Below are positions 8,207 through 16,299 of a stretch of 45,149 nucleotides of DNA, one piece after another. Position 1 is the stretch's first letter; every line of letters starts with the position of its first letter. This stretch comes from JANRIZ01 sp033764445 (GTDB lineage: Bacteria > Verrucomicrobiota > Verrucomicrobiia > JAWXBN01). A model generated the notes under the pieces. That model was not told the DNA's origin. It ran no database searches and saw nothing but the letters and a program-made list of their open reading frames with translations. The DNA lies in assembly GCA_033764445.1 (NCBI GenBank), contig JANRIZ010000013.1, positions 1-45,149 on the forward strand. Reading direction: 5' to 3'. Made by a program: the position numbers and the translations under genes.

Positions 8207-10249
8207 ATGCAATTCGCGGCTCCTGTCTGGCTGATGGTTCTCCCGGTGGCGGTGGCGCTCACGGCCTGGCTGCTGCACCGTGCGGAAAGGAACCGCCGCA
8301 CGATCCTCTCACGGTTCGCCTCGGATCACCTGCTCGAGGCCCTCACGGCCAATGTCTCCCAGCCCCGCCGTCTCCTCAAACGGGGCCTGCTCCTCTGCGC
8401 CCTGGCCCTGATTTTCATCTCGCTCGCACGCCCCCAATGGGGGTTCCACTGGCAGGAATCCAAACGCCGTGGCATCGACATCATGTTCGCCATCGATACC
8501 TCCCGCAGCATGCTCGCCTCCGACGTCACCCCCGATCGCCTCACCCGCGCCCGGCTGGCGGTCCTCGACCTTCTCAACCGTCTGGGGGGCGACCGCGTGG
8601 GTCTGATCGCCTTCGCGGGCACGGCCTTTCTCCAGTGTCCCATGACCATCGACTACGACGCCTTCCGCCAATCCCTGGAGTCCCTGGACAGTACCACCAT
8701 CCCCAAAGGGGGAACCAATCTGGGCGCGGCCATCAACGAAGCTCTGGCCTCCATGAAGGACAATGATCAAAACCACAAAATCCTGGTCCTGATTACCGAT
8801 GGCGAGGAGTTGGAAGGGGATGCCCTTAACACGGCCCGTCAGGCTGCCAGACGCGGCATGAAAATCTATACCGTGGGCGTGGGAACCCCCAACGGGGAAC
8901 TGATCATGCTTCGCAAGGAGGATGGGGGCACGGAAATGCTCCGGGGTCCGGACGGGCAACCGGTCAAGTCCCGCCTGAATGCGGACCTCCTCTCGAATAT
9001 CGCCCGGGAAACCGGCGGATTCTACCAGCCGCTGGGCCAACAGGGTGAAGGGCTGACGGCGATCTATGACCAGGGTCTTTCCCTGTTGCCCAAACAGGAA
9101 ATCCAAAGCAAAATGAGCCGCGTGTACACGGAACGTTTCATCTGGCCCCTGGGTCTGGCGATTCTGCTCCTGGTCCTGGAATGGATGGTCTCGGACCGCA
9201 AGGGGGCGCTCTTGGCCTGGTATCGCAAACCCCGCCCCGCCGCCCTCCGGGTATTGATTCTCCTGGCGGGTCTGCTCGGTGCGGGACCGCTGGCCGCTTC
9301 TCCGCAATCGGCGGAAAGGGAGTACAAGGCGGGTCAGTACCAGAAAGCGGAGGAGACTTACCGCAAGGAATCCCTGAAAAAACCGGCGGATGCGCGGCTT
9401 CAGTTCAATCTCGGGGCGGCGGCCTTCAAATCGGGCAACTTCCAGTCGGCCTTGGAGGCCTTCCGCAAATCGCTCCAGACGGACAAGGTCGATCTGCAGC
9501 AACAGTCGCTCTACAACATCGGAAACAGTCTCTACCGCCTCGGTCAGCAAACCGAAAAAAACGAACCCAAATCCACCATCACCCAGTGGGAGGAAGCCCT
9601 CAAGTCCTACGAGGGGGCCCTGGCCCTCAACAAGGAGGACGCGGATGCACAATTCAATTACGAGCTGGTCAAAAGAAAACTCGAGGAACTCAAAAAACAG
9701 CAGGATCAAAAACAGCAGCAGCAGCAATCTCAAAAGGACCAACAGGATCAAAAAAAGGACCAGCAAAAACAGAATCAGCAGGACCAACAACAACAGTCCC
9801 CGCAACAGAAGGACCAAAAAGACCAGCATCAGAAGGATCAGAACAGCCCCCAACAGCAGGGCCAGAATCAACAGGGTCAATCCCCCCAGAAACCGGGTCA
9901 GGACCCGCAGTCGCAAAAGCCAGAACCGAAGGATGGAAAAAATCCCCAGGATTCTCCCGGACAGGGCCAGGACGGGAAGGACCGGGAAAAGGAGGGTGCG
10001 GATTCCGGAAAAGACGGCACGAAGGATGCCGGCAACCAACAGGGCCAAAAGCCCGCGGAAGGTCAGCCACAGGGCCCGGACGGCCAACCTCAACCGTCGG
10101 CGGCCCGACCGGGCAACGGGGAAATGACCCGCGAGGAGGCGATTCAACTCCTGAACTCATTGAAAAATTCCGAAAAGAAAATTCCCGCAACCCCGGCAGG
10201 GGTGGTGTCCCCTCAAAAAAAGGACGACGGCACCTTCAAAGACTGGTAA
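8207..10249 (+). CDS. BatB-BatC fusion: VWA membrane domain plus TPR and Gln-rich tail
   Basis: 680 residues. The first ~340 are BatB: two membrane helices, a VWA domain with MIDAS DTSRSMLASD and LITDGEELEG, and a third helix (FIWPLGLAILLLVLEWMV). From about residue 343 a second hydrophobic stretch (ALRVLILLAGLLGAGPLAAS) looks like a former signal peptide. It leads into TPR repeats (REYKAGQYQKAEETY, FNLGAAAFKSGNFQSALEAF) that match BatC. Residues about 490-640 are low complexity, dominated by Gln, Lys, Asp and Pro, and a conserved acidic and basic tail closes the protein. BatB and BatC are separate genes in Bacteroides. The fusion would tether the TPR part to the membrane. Confidence 0.9.
   Translation: MQFAAPVWLMVLPVAVALTAWLLHRAERNRRTILSRFASDHLLEALTANVSQPRRLLKRGLLLCALALIFISLARPQWGFHWQESKRRGIDIMFAIDTSRSMLASDVTPDRLTRARLAVLDLLNRLGGDRVGLIAFAGTAFLQCPMTIDYDAFRQSLESLDSTTIPKGGTNLGAAINEALASMKDNDQNHKILVLITDGEELEGDALNTARQAARRGMKIYTVGVGTPNGELIMLRKEDGGTEMLRGPDGQPVKSRLNADLLSNIARETGGFYQPLGQQGEGLTAIYDQGLSLLPKQEIQSKMSRVYTERFIWPLGLAILLLVLEWMVSDRKGALLAWYRKPRPAALRVLILLAGLLGAGPLAASPQSAEREYKAGQYQKAEETYRKESLKKPADARLQFNLGAAAFKSGNFQSALEAFRKSLQTDKVDLQQQSLYNIGNSLYRLGQQTEKNEPKSTITQWEEALKSYEGALALNKEDADAQFNYELVKRKLEELKKQQDQKQQQQQSQKDQQDQKKDQQKQNQQDQQQQSPQQKDQKDQHQKDQNSPQQQGQNQQGQSPQKPGQDPQSQKPEPKDGKNPQDSPGQGQDGKDREKEGADSGKDGTKDAGNQQGQKPAEGQPQGPDGQPQPSAARPGNGEMTREEAIQLLNSLKNSEKKIPATPAGVVSPQKKDDGTFKDW
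9697..10110 (+). repeat. Low-complexity CAG/CAA-rich coding tract
   Basis: This segment of the BatB-BatC fusion is made almost only of Gln, Lys, Asp, Pro, Ser and Gly codons, with irregular runs such as QQQQQSQKDQQDQKKDQQKQ. The codon mix CAG/CAA with AAG/AAA gives a purine-rich coding strand. It is probably a flexible linker. Length variation between strains is expected. Confidence 0.8.
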
Positions 10250-10262
10250 CCTCTCCCCTCCC

Positions 10263-12101
10263 ATGCGCCCCCTCCCCACATTCCTCATCTGTCTCCTGCT
10301 GACCATTCTGGGACTGTCAGCTCAGGAGCCGGGGGTCTCGGCGACTCTCAACCCCCCGGAAATCAATCTGGGCGAGGCGGCCGAACTTCAGGTCTCCACC
10401 ACCAATCTCAGCGACGCGGAGGCCCCGGAAATCCCCAAGGTCGAGGGTCTGCAAATCCGTCTGGCGGGCAACCAATCCTCCCAGCAGGTCAATATTGTCA
10501 ACGGGCGCATGTCCTCGATCACCACGGTCACCTTCGTGTACCATGTCATCCCGATGAAGGCGGGGGATTTCACCATTGCCCCGATTTCCGTGAAGGCCAA
10601 GAACCAAACCTTCAAAAGTGCGGCCCTCTCCCTGAAGGTCTCGGCGGTCACAGCCCCGCCGCCGGTTCCCACCATGCCGGGTCAGCCGACCTCAGGCGCT
10701 CCGGCTCCCTCCGCGGCGGCGACGGAAATCTCGTTCATGAAGCTGTCCCTCCCGGAACGCGGTTTTTATGCAGGGGAACAGATTCCCATGACCCTCAAAT
10801 TCTACCTCCGCGCCGATGTCCAGGGTGATCCCCGCCTTCCGGAAATGTCCAGCCAATCCTTTACCATGGCCCCGCTGGGACAGAACCCGGATCAGGGCAT
10901 CGAAAAAATCAACGGGGTGCCCTACCATGTCCTGACCTGGAACACAACCATCGGCACGGTCAAATCCGGCGACTTCCCGCTCTCGGCAAGCATGAATCTC
11001 ACGGTGGCCCTCCCCTCCCCGCGGACACGTCAGGCAAACAATCCCTTCAACGACCCTTTCTTCGACCAGATTTTCAACTCGGGTCCGCAACTGGAGGCCC
11101 GCCAGATCAGGGTCACGACTCCCCCCCTGAAGGTCACGATCCTGCCGCTGCCGGAAAAGGACAAACCAACCGCGTTTTCCGGCGCCATCGGCAGTTTCCA
11201 GATCGCCTCGTCGGTTTCCACCAATCAACTGACCGTGGGGGACCCGGTCACGGTCAAAACCACCCTCATCGGATCGGGGAATTTCGACCGGATCACCGAT
11301 CTGGCCTATTCCAACCCGCAGGGGTTCAAATCCTATCCCCCCTCGGTCAAATTTGATCCGACGGATAAAACGGGGTTTTCGGGCCGGAAAATCTTTGAAC
11401 AGATCCTCGTCCCCCAGTCCCGGGAGATTCGTGAAATCCCGCCGTTGTCCTTCTCCTATTTTGATCCGGAGGCGGGGCGTTATGTCTCGCTCAAATCCGA
11501 GGCCATCGCGGTCATGGTCCAACCAGGGTCGGCCACGCCCTCCCTGCCGGCCTCCCGCACATCCGTCCCCACGGGCTCCGCCCCGGCCCCGGCGGCGGTC
11601 GATCTTGTCTCCAACAAGCTGGACCTGGGCAATACCCGGGATTCCCTGTCGGCCTTCCCGCAGGCGGTCATGGTCGCGGCTCTCAATGTGGCGGCGGTTT
11701 TGGCGGCTCTGCTGTGCTTTTTCCTGGCCCGTCACCGCGAAAGTTATCTGCGGGACCCGGACCGTCAGCGCTCCCACCAGGCGGGTCAGGCGGTGGCGGC
11801 TTCGCTCTCGGCGATGGACCGGGCGATCAGCCACTCGGATACACAGGGGTTTTTTGCGGCGGCCCGCGCCTCGGTCCAGCACCGGCTCTCGGCCTCCCTG
11901 AAAATCACTCCCTCCTCGATCACGCTCCAGGAAATCGACGCCTCCCCGCGCATCCCCGAAGGGGTCCGTGTCACGATCCGCCAGCTCTTCGAGACGGCGG
12001 ATGCCACCAGTTACTCGGGGGACCGCTACGAAAGTGTCCAGCTTCAGGCCTGGAAAAAACACACGCTCAATATTCTCAAAAATCTGGAGAATCTCAAATG
12101 A
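10263..12101 (+). CDS. batD: BatD family protein (oxygen tolerance)
   Basis: 612 residues. A signal peptide (FLICLLLTILGLSAQ) is followed by beta-rich modules typical of BatD (SATLNPPEINLGEAAELQVS, GLQIRLAGNQSSQQVNIVNG, KAGDFTIAPISVKAKNQTF). A membrane helix occurs near residue 470 (AVMVAALNVAAVLAALLCFF), then a cytosolic helical tail. A Pro/Ala/Ser-rich linker lies around residues 135-155. BatD is thought to be a large periplasmic or lumenal partner of BatA/B. It starts 13 bp after the fusion gene and its stop overlaps batE by ATGA (12098-12101). Function in this organism is inferred only from the family and operon. Confidence 0.88.
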   Translation: MRPLPTFLICLLLTILGLSAQEPGVSATLNPPEINLGEAAELQVSTTNLSDAEAPEIPKVEGLQIRLAGNQSSQQVNIVNGRMSSITTVTFVYHVIPMKAGDFTIAPISVKAKNQTFKSAALSLKVSAVTAPPPVPTMPGQPTSGAPAPSAAATEISFMKLSLPERGFYAGEQIPMTLKFYLRADVQGDPRLPEMSSQSFTMAPLGQNPDQGIEKINGVPYHVLTWNTTIGTVKSGDFPLSASMNLTVALPSPRTRQANNPFNDPFFDQIFNSGPQLEARQIRVTTPPLKVTILPLPEKDKPTAFSGAIGSFQIASSVSTNQLTVGDPVTVKTTLIGSGNFDRITDLAYSNPQGFKSYPPSVKFDPTDKTGFSGRKIFEQILVPQSREIREIPPLSFSYFDPEAGRYVSLKSEAIAVMVQPGSATPSLPASRTSVPTGSAPAPAAVDLVSNKLDLGNTRDSLSAFPQAVMVAALNVAAVLAALLCFFLARHRESYLRDPDRQRSHQAGQAVAASLSAMDRAISHSDTQGFFAAARASVQHRLSASLKITPSSITLQEIDASPRIPEGVRVTIRQLFETADATSYSGDRYESVQLQAWKKHTLNILKNLENLK

Positions 12102-12832
12102 ACCGCCCTGTCTGCCTCCTCCTCATGCTCCTGATGGCGGGTTCCCTTTCTCTCCGGGCCCAGAGCCCGGAACAGCGGTTTGCGGCGGCCAATTCGGATT
12201 TTGCCTACGGTCGCTACCCGGAGGCGATCCGTGGCTACGAGTCCCTGATCGGCTCCAAATCCCTCTCCGCCCCGGTCTTCTTCAATCTGGCCAATGCCTA
12301 CTTCCGCAATGGCCAGATCGGCAAGGCCATCGTCAATTACAAACGCGCCCTGCTTCTGGCCCCCCGCGACCCGGATCTCCGCGCCAACCTGGGGTTCACG
12401 CTCAAAAACAAGGGGCTTTACGACAGTGATGACGGGGTTCTGGACGCCTTCGCCCGGCTGCTGCCCACGCCCTGGTGGTCTCTCCTGGGCACGGCGGCGG
12501 TCATGTCTTCCTGTCTGCTGGCCTGTTTCATCTTCTTCAAATCGGGCGTGGCCCTGCGCCTCCGCTGGTGCCTCCTCCCCCTCCTTCTGCTGGCGGCACT
12601 CGGCTTCGGCACGGCCTGGTACAGCGTGCGCTTCTACAACGAGGTGGTGGTCACCCGTCCGGAAGCCCCGCTTCTGATCTCCCCCTACGAAAAGGCCGCA
12701 GAGGTCACGCGTCTGACCGATGGCAGCATTTTGCGCTCAGCCCGCCGGCACGGCGACTTCTGGCTGGTCTCCACGACCGATGGCCGCCGCGGATGGATCT
12801 CGGCACAGGATGCGGAAAGTGTCGGGTTCTAG
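12098..12832 (+). CDS. batE: BatE-type TPR/SH3 membrane protein
   Basis: 244 residues, starting at the ATGA overlap with batD (12098, MNRPVCLLLMLLMAG), which gives a proper signal peptide. TPR motifs fill residues about 25-105 (FAAANSDFAYGRYPEAIRGY, FNLANAYFRNGQIGKAIVNY). Two membrane helices follow (LLGTAAVMSSCLLACFIFF, LRWCLLPLLLLAALGFGTAW), then a C-terminal SH3-like domain (AAEVTRLTDGSILRSARRHG, DGRRGWISAQDAESVGF). This TPR-TM-TM-SH3 order is typical of BatE. It is the last gene of the operon and ends on a CTAG shared with the convergent prepilin peptidase gene. Confidence 0.88.
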   Translation: MNRPVCLLLMLLMAGSLSLRAQSPEQRFAAANSDFAYGRYPEAIRGYESLIGSKSLSAPVFFNLANAYFRNGQIGKAIVNYKRALLLAPRDPDLRANLGFTLKNKGLYDSDDGVLDAFARLLPTPWWSLLGTAAVMSSCLLACFIFFKSGVALRLRWCLLPLLLLAALGFGTAWYSVRFYNEVVVTRPEAPLLISPYEKAAEVTRLTDGSILRSARRHGDFWLVSTTDGRRGWISAQDAESVGF

Positions 12833-13710
12833 AAAAGTCGCGCCACCCATCCGTGCCACAGAAGCATCGCAGGCTGTTCCAGCCCGTCAAATGTCACCCG
12901 CATGTACCAGTCCCAAACCCGCTCCCCAAACAACATCCAGCAGACGGTGCCGATTGCCAGATAGGGTCCATACGGGATGCGGGCCCCTTTATCAGCCTTT
13001 TTCATCGCGATCAGCGTCATGCCCACGGCAGCCCCCAAAAACGAAGAGAGGATCAGGGCAAAAAAAATGGCTTTGATGCCTAAAAACGCCCCGACCCCGG
13101 CCATCAGCTTCATGTCACCGATGCCCATCGCGTCCTTCTTGAAGGCGAGCCTGCCCAAAACCCCGATCATGAAAAACACCCCGTACCCGATCAGGGCCGC
13201 CAGGGCGGACCATCCAAAGGCGGTCCCGCGGTCCCCGACTCCCTGCAGGGTCGGGCACGCCCAGCTCAGGGCGATGCCCAGCACGATCATGCCGATGCTG
13301 ATCTCGTCGGGAATGATGTAATGATCCAGATCAATGAAGGAGGCGGCTATCAGGGCCGAGGTGATTCCCATGTAGATGAGGGCCACCAGCCAGACATCCC
13401 GGTGCACCGTCCACAGGAGGGCAAACAACAGTCCGGTCAACGCCTCCACCAGGGGGTACCTCCACGAAATGGGCTTCCCATCAAACCGGCTTTTGCCTCC
13501 GAGAATCAGAAACGAAAGGATCGGAATGTTGTCATGCCAGGGAATCATTTTTCCGCTGGTCGTGCAGACGGACCGGGCGGGGTTGTTGAGGGTCATGTCC
13601 TCGCGGGGCAACCGGTAAATGACCACATTCAGGAAAGATCCAATGCAGGTTCCAAACACAAACAGGAAGGCCGTCAGTATCCAGGAGTGCAACAATTCGT
13701 CAGGGGTCAT
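12829..13710 (-). CDS. pilD: Prepilin peptidase (A24 aspartic protease) with reduced cysteine motif
   Basis: 293 residues, polytopic. The N-terminus has the family hallmark FGTCIGSFLNVVIYRLPRE. Both catalytic aspartate regions are present: FIDLDHYIIPDEI and GIGDMKLMAGVGAFLG. The loop that usually carries two CxxC pairs reads CTTSGKMIPWHDNIPILSFL followed by GGKSRFDGK, so only the first cysteine remains and zinc binding is probably lost. The enzyme should cleave, and perhaps N-methylate, type IV prepilins or type II pseudopilins. No pilin genes are nearby. The gene overlaps the end of aroE by 11 bp, implying co-transcription, and ends convergently with batE. Confidence 0.9.
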   Translation of the reverse strand: MTPDELLHSWILTAFLFVFGTCIGSFLNVVIYRLPREDMTLNNPARSVCTTSGKMIPWHDNIPILSFLILGGKSRFDGKPISWRYPLVEALTGLLFALLWTVHRDVWLVALIYMGITSALIAASFIDLDHYIIPDEISIGMIVLGIALSWACPTLQGVGDRGTAFGWSALAALIGYGVFFMIGVLGRLAFKKDAMGIGDMKLMAGVGAFLGIKAIFFALILSSFLGAAVGMTLIAMKKADKGARIPYGPYLAIGTVCWMLFGERVWDWYMRVTFDGLEQPAMLLWHGWVARLF

Positions 13711-14581
13711 AAACGGTTTTTTTCAGGGCGGCTTCCATCACTTCTACGGGCGGCGCCTTTTTTGTCCAGATTTCAAACGCTTTGGCCCCCTGGTGCAGCA
13801 GCATGGAAAGTCCGTTGGCTGTCCGCAGACCCCGCGCGGCGGCCTCCCGCAAAAACGGGGTCTGCGCGGGCTTGTACACCATGTCATACGCACACAGGTC
13901 CCTCCGCCCCGCCGGCAGCGCCACGGGCACACCGTCACCCTCCCGAAGTCCCGCGCTTGTCGCATTGATGACCAGCCCCGTCTCCTCCCACGGGATCTGC
14001 CCGGCATTGACCAGATACGTGTTTTCAAGTCCGAGCCGGGGGATGAGGGCACTGACCTTTCCGGCCGTGCGGTTGTACCAGAAAATCCGCGCCCCGGCCT
14101 TTTCCAGCGCCACGACGGCGCTCTGCCCTGCCCCGCCGGCCCCGAGGACAAGCACGGTCCGGCCCGCGGGCTCAAACCCAAAATCCCCGGCCAGGCCCCG
14201 GAGCAATCCATACCCGTCAGTCGAATACCCGCGCGGTTTCTGGCCTGCCGCAAAATGCAGCGTATTGATGGCCTGGGCCTCGCAGGCACTGGCATCCCGG
14301 TCCGGGATCAGTTCGTAGGCGGAAACCTTGTGCGGAACCGTCAGGTTGATCCCCGCAAAACCCCGCGCCGCAAATTGCGCCAGGGCTTCGGGCAACTCGG
14401 CAGGGGTGATCTCGAATCGGAAATATTCCCACCCGGCCAGGTCCGCAAATTGCGCCAGGGCGGCATTGTGCATCGCGGGGGAGACGGAGTGGCCGATGGG
14501 CGAGCCGATGACGGCCAGGGAGGGGGCGGACCGGTTCCATTCACGAAGATGGGCCAGGGTGTAAACGGAAGGTTCTGTCAT
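13700..14581 (-). CDS. aroE: Shikimate dehydrogenase
   Basis: 293 residues. It reduces 3-dehydroshikimate to shikimate with NADPH in the aromatic amino acid pathway. The substrate-site signature is GSPIGHSVSPAMHNAAL near the N-terminus. INLTVPHKVSAYELI holds the catalytic lysine. The Rossmann glycine loop is VLVLGAGGAGQSAVVAL, followed by VINATSAGL and the C-terminal GLSMLLHQGAKAFEIWT. I start at 14581 (MTEPSVYTLAHLREW). The frame stays open upstream to 14992, but that stretch lies antisense to the FHA gene and lacks family similarity. It is first of a two-gene operon with the prepilin peptidase and divergent from the FHA gene. Confidence 0.93.
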   Translation of the reverse strand: MTEPSVYTLAHLREWNRSAPSLAVIGSPIGHSVSPAMHNAALAQFADLAGWEYFRFEITPAELPEALAQFAARGFAGINLTVPHKVSAYELIPDRDASACEAQAINTLHFAAGQKPRGYSTDGYGLLRGLAGDFGFEPAGRTVLVLGAGGAGQSAVVALEKAGARIFWYNRTAGKVSALIPRLGLENTYLVNAGQIPWEETGLVINATSAGLREGDGVPVALPAGRRDLCAYDMVYKPAQTPFLREAAARGLRTANGLSMLLHQGAKAFEIWTKKAPPVEVMEAALKKTVYDP

Positions 14582-14617
14582 ACCGGTATCCGCAAAACTT
14601 TGGCGAAAATAGGGCTT

Positions 14618-14644
14618 TTGACAATACCCCAGTTTTGATAGGGT
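14618..14644 (+). promoter_or_regulatory. Candidate promoter of the FHA gene
   Basis: TTGACA (14618-14623) is a perfect -35 box. A weak -10, TAGGGT (14639-14644), lies 15 nt downstream. The GTG start at 14651 is only 6 nt beyond, so the transcript would be leaderless or nearly so. Spacing is shorter than ideal, hence low confidence. Confidence 0.35.
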
Positions 14645-14650
14645 CGGCCC

Positions 14651-14923
14651 GTGGAAAAAAAACTCATCCCGGTCGCCGAACAGGAAATCTCCTTTTCGGA
14701 CAAACCCGTCACCTTTGGCCGCAGTGCGGAGGCCGATGTGCAGATCGACGACGCGAGTGTCTCGAACATCCACTGCGCGGTCAGGCTCTGGGACGATCTC
14801 CTGATCATCAAGGACATGGGGTCGACCAATGGGATCAAGGTCAACGACAAACGCATCGACCGGGTCGCGGTCATCAATCCCGGCGACAAGGTGCAGATCG
14901 GCAACATCATCTTCGAGGTTTGA
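14651..14923 (+). CDS. Small stand-alone FHA domain protein
   Basis: 90 residues, one forkhead-associated domain and nothing else. The phosphothreonine-binding residues are visible: FGRSAEADVQIDDASVSNIH (Gly-Arg-Ser and Ser..His) and DMGSTNGIKVNDKRI. The start is a GTG at 14651 (GTG GAA AAA AAA CTC), preceded by a TTGACA -35-like box. FHA proteins read Ser/Thr kinase output, but no kinase gene occurs in this window. It sits 49 bp before the rRNA methyltransferase gene and may be co-transcribed. Its partner is unknown. Confidence 0.9.
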   Translation: MEKKLIPVAEQEISFSDKPVTFGRSAEADVQIDDASVSNIHCAVRLWDDLLIIKDMGSTNGIKVNDKRIDRVAVINPGDKVQIGNIIFEV

Positions 14924-14972
14924 CCCGCACCCTGCCTCCCCGGCCCTTCCCCTCATTTGGAATTTTTTCGGA

Positions 14973-16148
14973 ATGAATCTCCCCCACATCATCGCCCAGC
15001 CGGTCCGCGGTTCCCGCTTCTGGAACGGTCATCCCTGGCTCTACCAGGGCGAGATCAAGTGGCGTCCGGAGGACCTGCCCGATGGGGCGGTGGTCATCAT
15101 CAAGGACGTGCGGGCCCGTCCGCTGGGCACGGGCCTCTACAATTCAAAATCCCAGATTGCGGTCCGCCGTTTCACCACCGAAATCCACATGCTGGGCGAA
15201 AAATGGATCACCCAGTCTCTTCACCGCGCCCTGGCGCTCCGCTCCCGGCTCTGGAATCCCCTGCCCGAATGCCACCGCGTGGTCTTCAGCGAAAGCGATG
15301 GGTTGCCGGGGCTGATCATTGACCGCTACGGCCAGGCACTGGTGGTCCAGACGCTCACCCGCGCCATGGATGACCGCAAGGCTCTGATCACGGAAATCCT
15401 GCAAAAAACCCTCTCCCCGGACCTGATCGTGGAGCGCAACGATTCCTCCTCACGGCTGGCCGAGGGTCTTGAAACAAAAACGGGAATTCTGGCGGGAACG
15501 GGTCCGTCCCGCCGTGTCGTCACTCTCAACGGGGTCCGGTTCGAACTCGATTTTCTGGACGCCCAGAAAACGGGGCTCTACCTCGATCAACAGGCGGCCT
15601 ACCGTCAGGCGATGCCTTACTTCAAGGGCCGAGAGGTGCTGGACTGCTTCACTTACCACGGAGCCTTTGCCCTGCACGCGGCCTTGTCGGGTGCCTCCCG
15701 CGTCGAGGGGGTCGATGTCTCGGGTCCGGCGATCCAGCAGGCGGAACAGAATGCAAAACTCAACGGGGCGGCGATCCGGTTTGTCGAGTCCAATGCCTTC
15801 GACTTCCTGCGCGAGGCTTCCGACCGCGGACGCCAATTTGATGCCATCATTCTCGACCCGCCCTCCTTCACCAAAAACAAGTTCAAGGTCAGCGAAGCCT
15901 CCAAAGGCTACAAGGAAATCCATCTCCGCGCCCTCAAAATGCTCCGTCCGGGGGGCATTCTCATGACCTTCACCTGCTCGCACCACGTCAATTTCGAGAT
16001 GCTCCGCGACATTGTCGTCGAGGCGGCCTCGGATACGCGCCGTCCGCTCCGCCTGCGCGAATACTGTTTCCAGAGTCCCGACCATCCGATCCTCCCCGAG
16101 GTCCCCGAATCCGAATACCTCCGCGGCTTCATCTTCGAGGTCCGCTGA
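14973..16148 (+). CDS. RlmI-type class I SAM-dependent rRNA methyltransferase
   Basis: 391 residues, start MNLPHIIAQPVRGSRFWNGH at 14973. The N-terminal ~80 residues are PUA-like (HPWLYQGEIKW, GTGLYNSKSQIAVRRF). A middle domain holds FSESDGLPGLIIDRYGQALV, and the catalytic domain follows (DAQKTGLYLDQQAAYRQAM, VLDCFTYHGAFALHAALSGA, VEGVDVSGPAI). The LDPPSFTKNK motif (about residue 295) is the target-base and cofactor site seen in E. coli RlmI, which makes m5C1962 in 23S rRNA. The catalytic cysteine region FTCSHHV is present. Target base is inferred from the family. The frame continues upstream but overlaps the FHA gene, so the internal ATG is preferred. Confidence 0.9.
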   Translation: MNLPHIIAQPVRGSRFWNGHPWLYQGEIKWRPEDLPDGAVVIIKDVRARPLGTGLYNSKSQIAVRRFTTEIHMLGEKWITQSLHRALALRSRLWNPLPECHRVVFSESDGLPGLIIDRYGQALVVQTLTRAMDDRKALITEILQKTLSPDLIVERNDSSSRLAEGLETKTGILAGTGPSRRVVTLNGVRFELDFLDAQKTGLYLDQQAAYRQAMPYFKGREVLDCFTYHGAFALHAALSGASRVEGVDVSGPAIQQAEQNAKLNGAAIRFVESNAFDFLREASDRGRQFDAIILDPPSFTKNKFKVSEASKGYKEIHLRALKMLRPGGILMTFTCSHHVNFEMLRDIVVEAASDTRRPLRLREYCFQSPDHPILPEVPESEYLRGFIFEVR

Positions 16149-16162
16149 AAACGGGGAGTGTG

Positions 16163-16288
16163 TCCGCAGATTGACGCAGATTTCCTTTTTGGTTTTGACG
16201 TCCGTCAAAGATCATGGTCGAAAAAAACTTTTCACGGACAGCCACCACACTGACGAAGCAGAACAAAAAACCTGTGTCAATCTGCGGA
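16163..16288. repeat. Large inverted repeat (13-bp arms) in the intergenic gap
   Basis: TCCGCAGATTGAC (16163-16175) and GTCAATCTGCGGA (16276-16288) are perfect inverted arms 100 bp apart. Inside is a tight palindrome, TTTGACG (16194-16200) and CGTCAAA (16203-16209). The element fills most of the gap 16149-16299 between the convergent methyltransferase and ABC ATPase genes. It could be a bidirectional terminator or a copy of a dispersed hairpin repeat. No open frame is seen. Confidence 0.6.
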
Positions 16289-16299
16289 TAAGCTCTGGA

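Noticed and set aside
4625..12832. Bat operon as a novel MoxR/VWA conflict system
   Set aside because: Gene content and order (MoxR, DUF58, DUF4381, BatA, BatB/C, BatD, BatE) match a widespread known operon. Only the fusion is notable.
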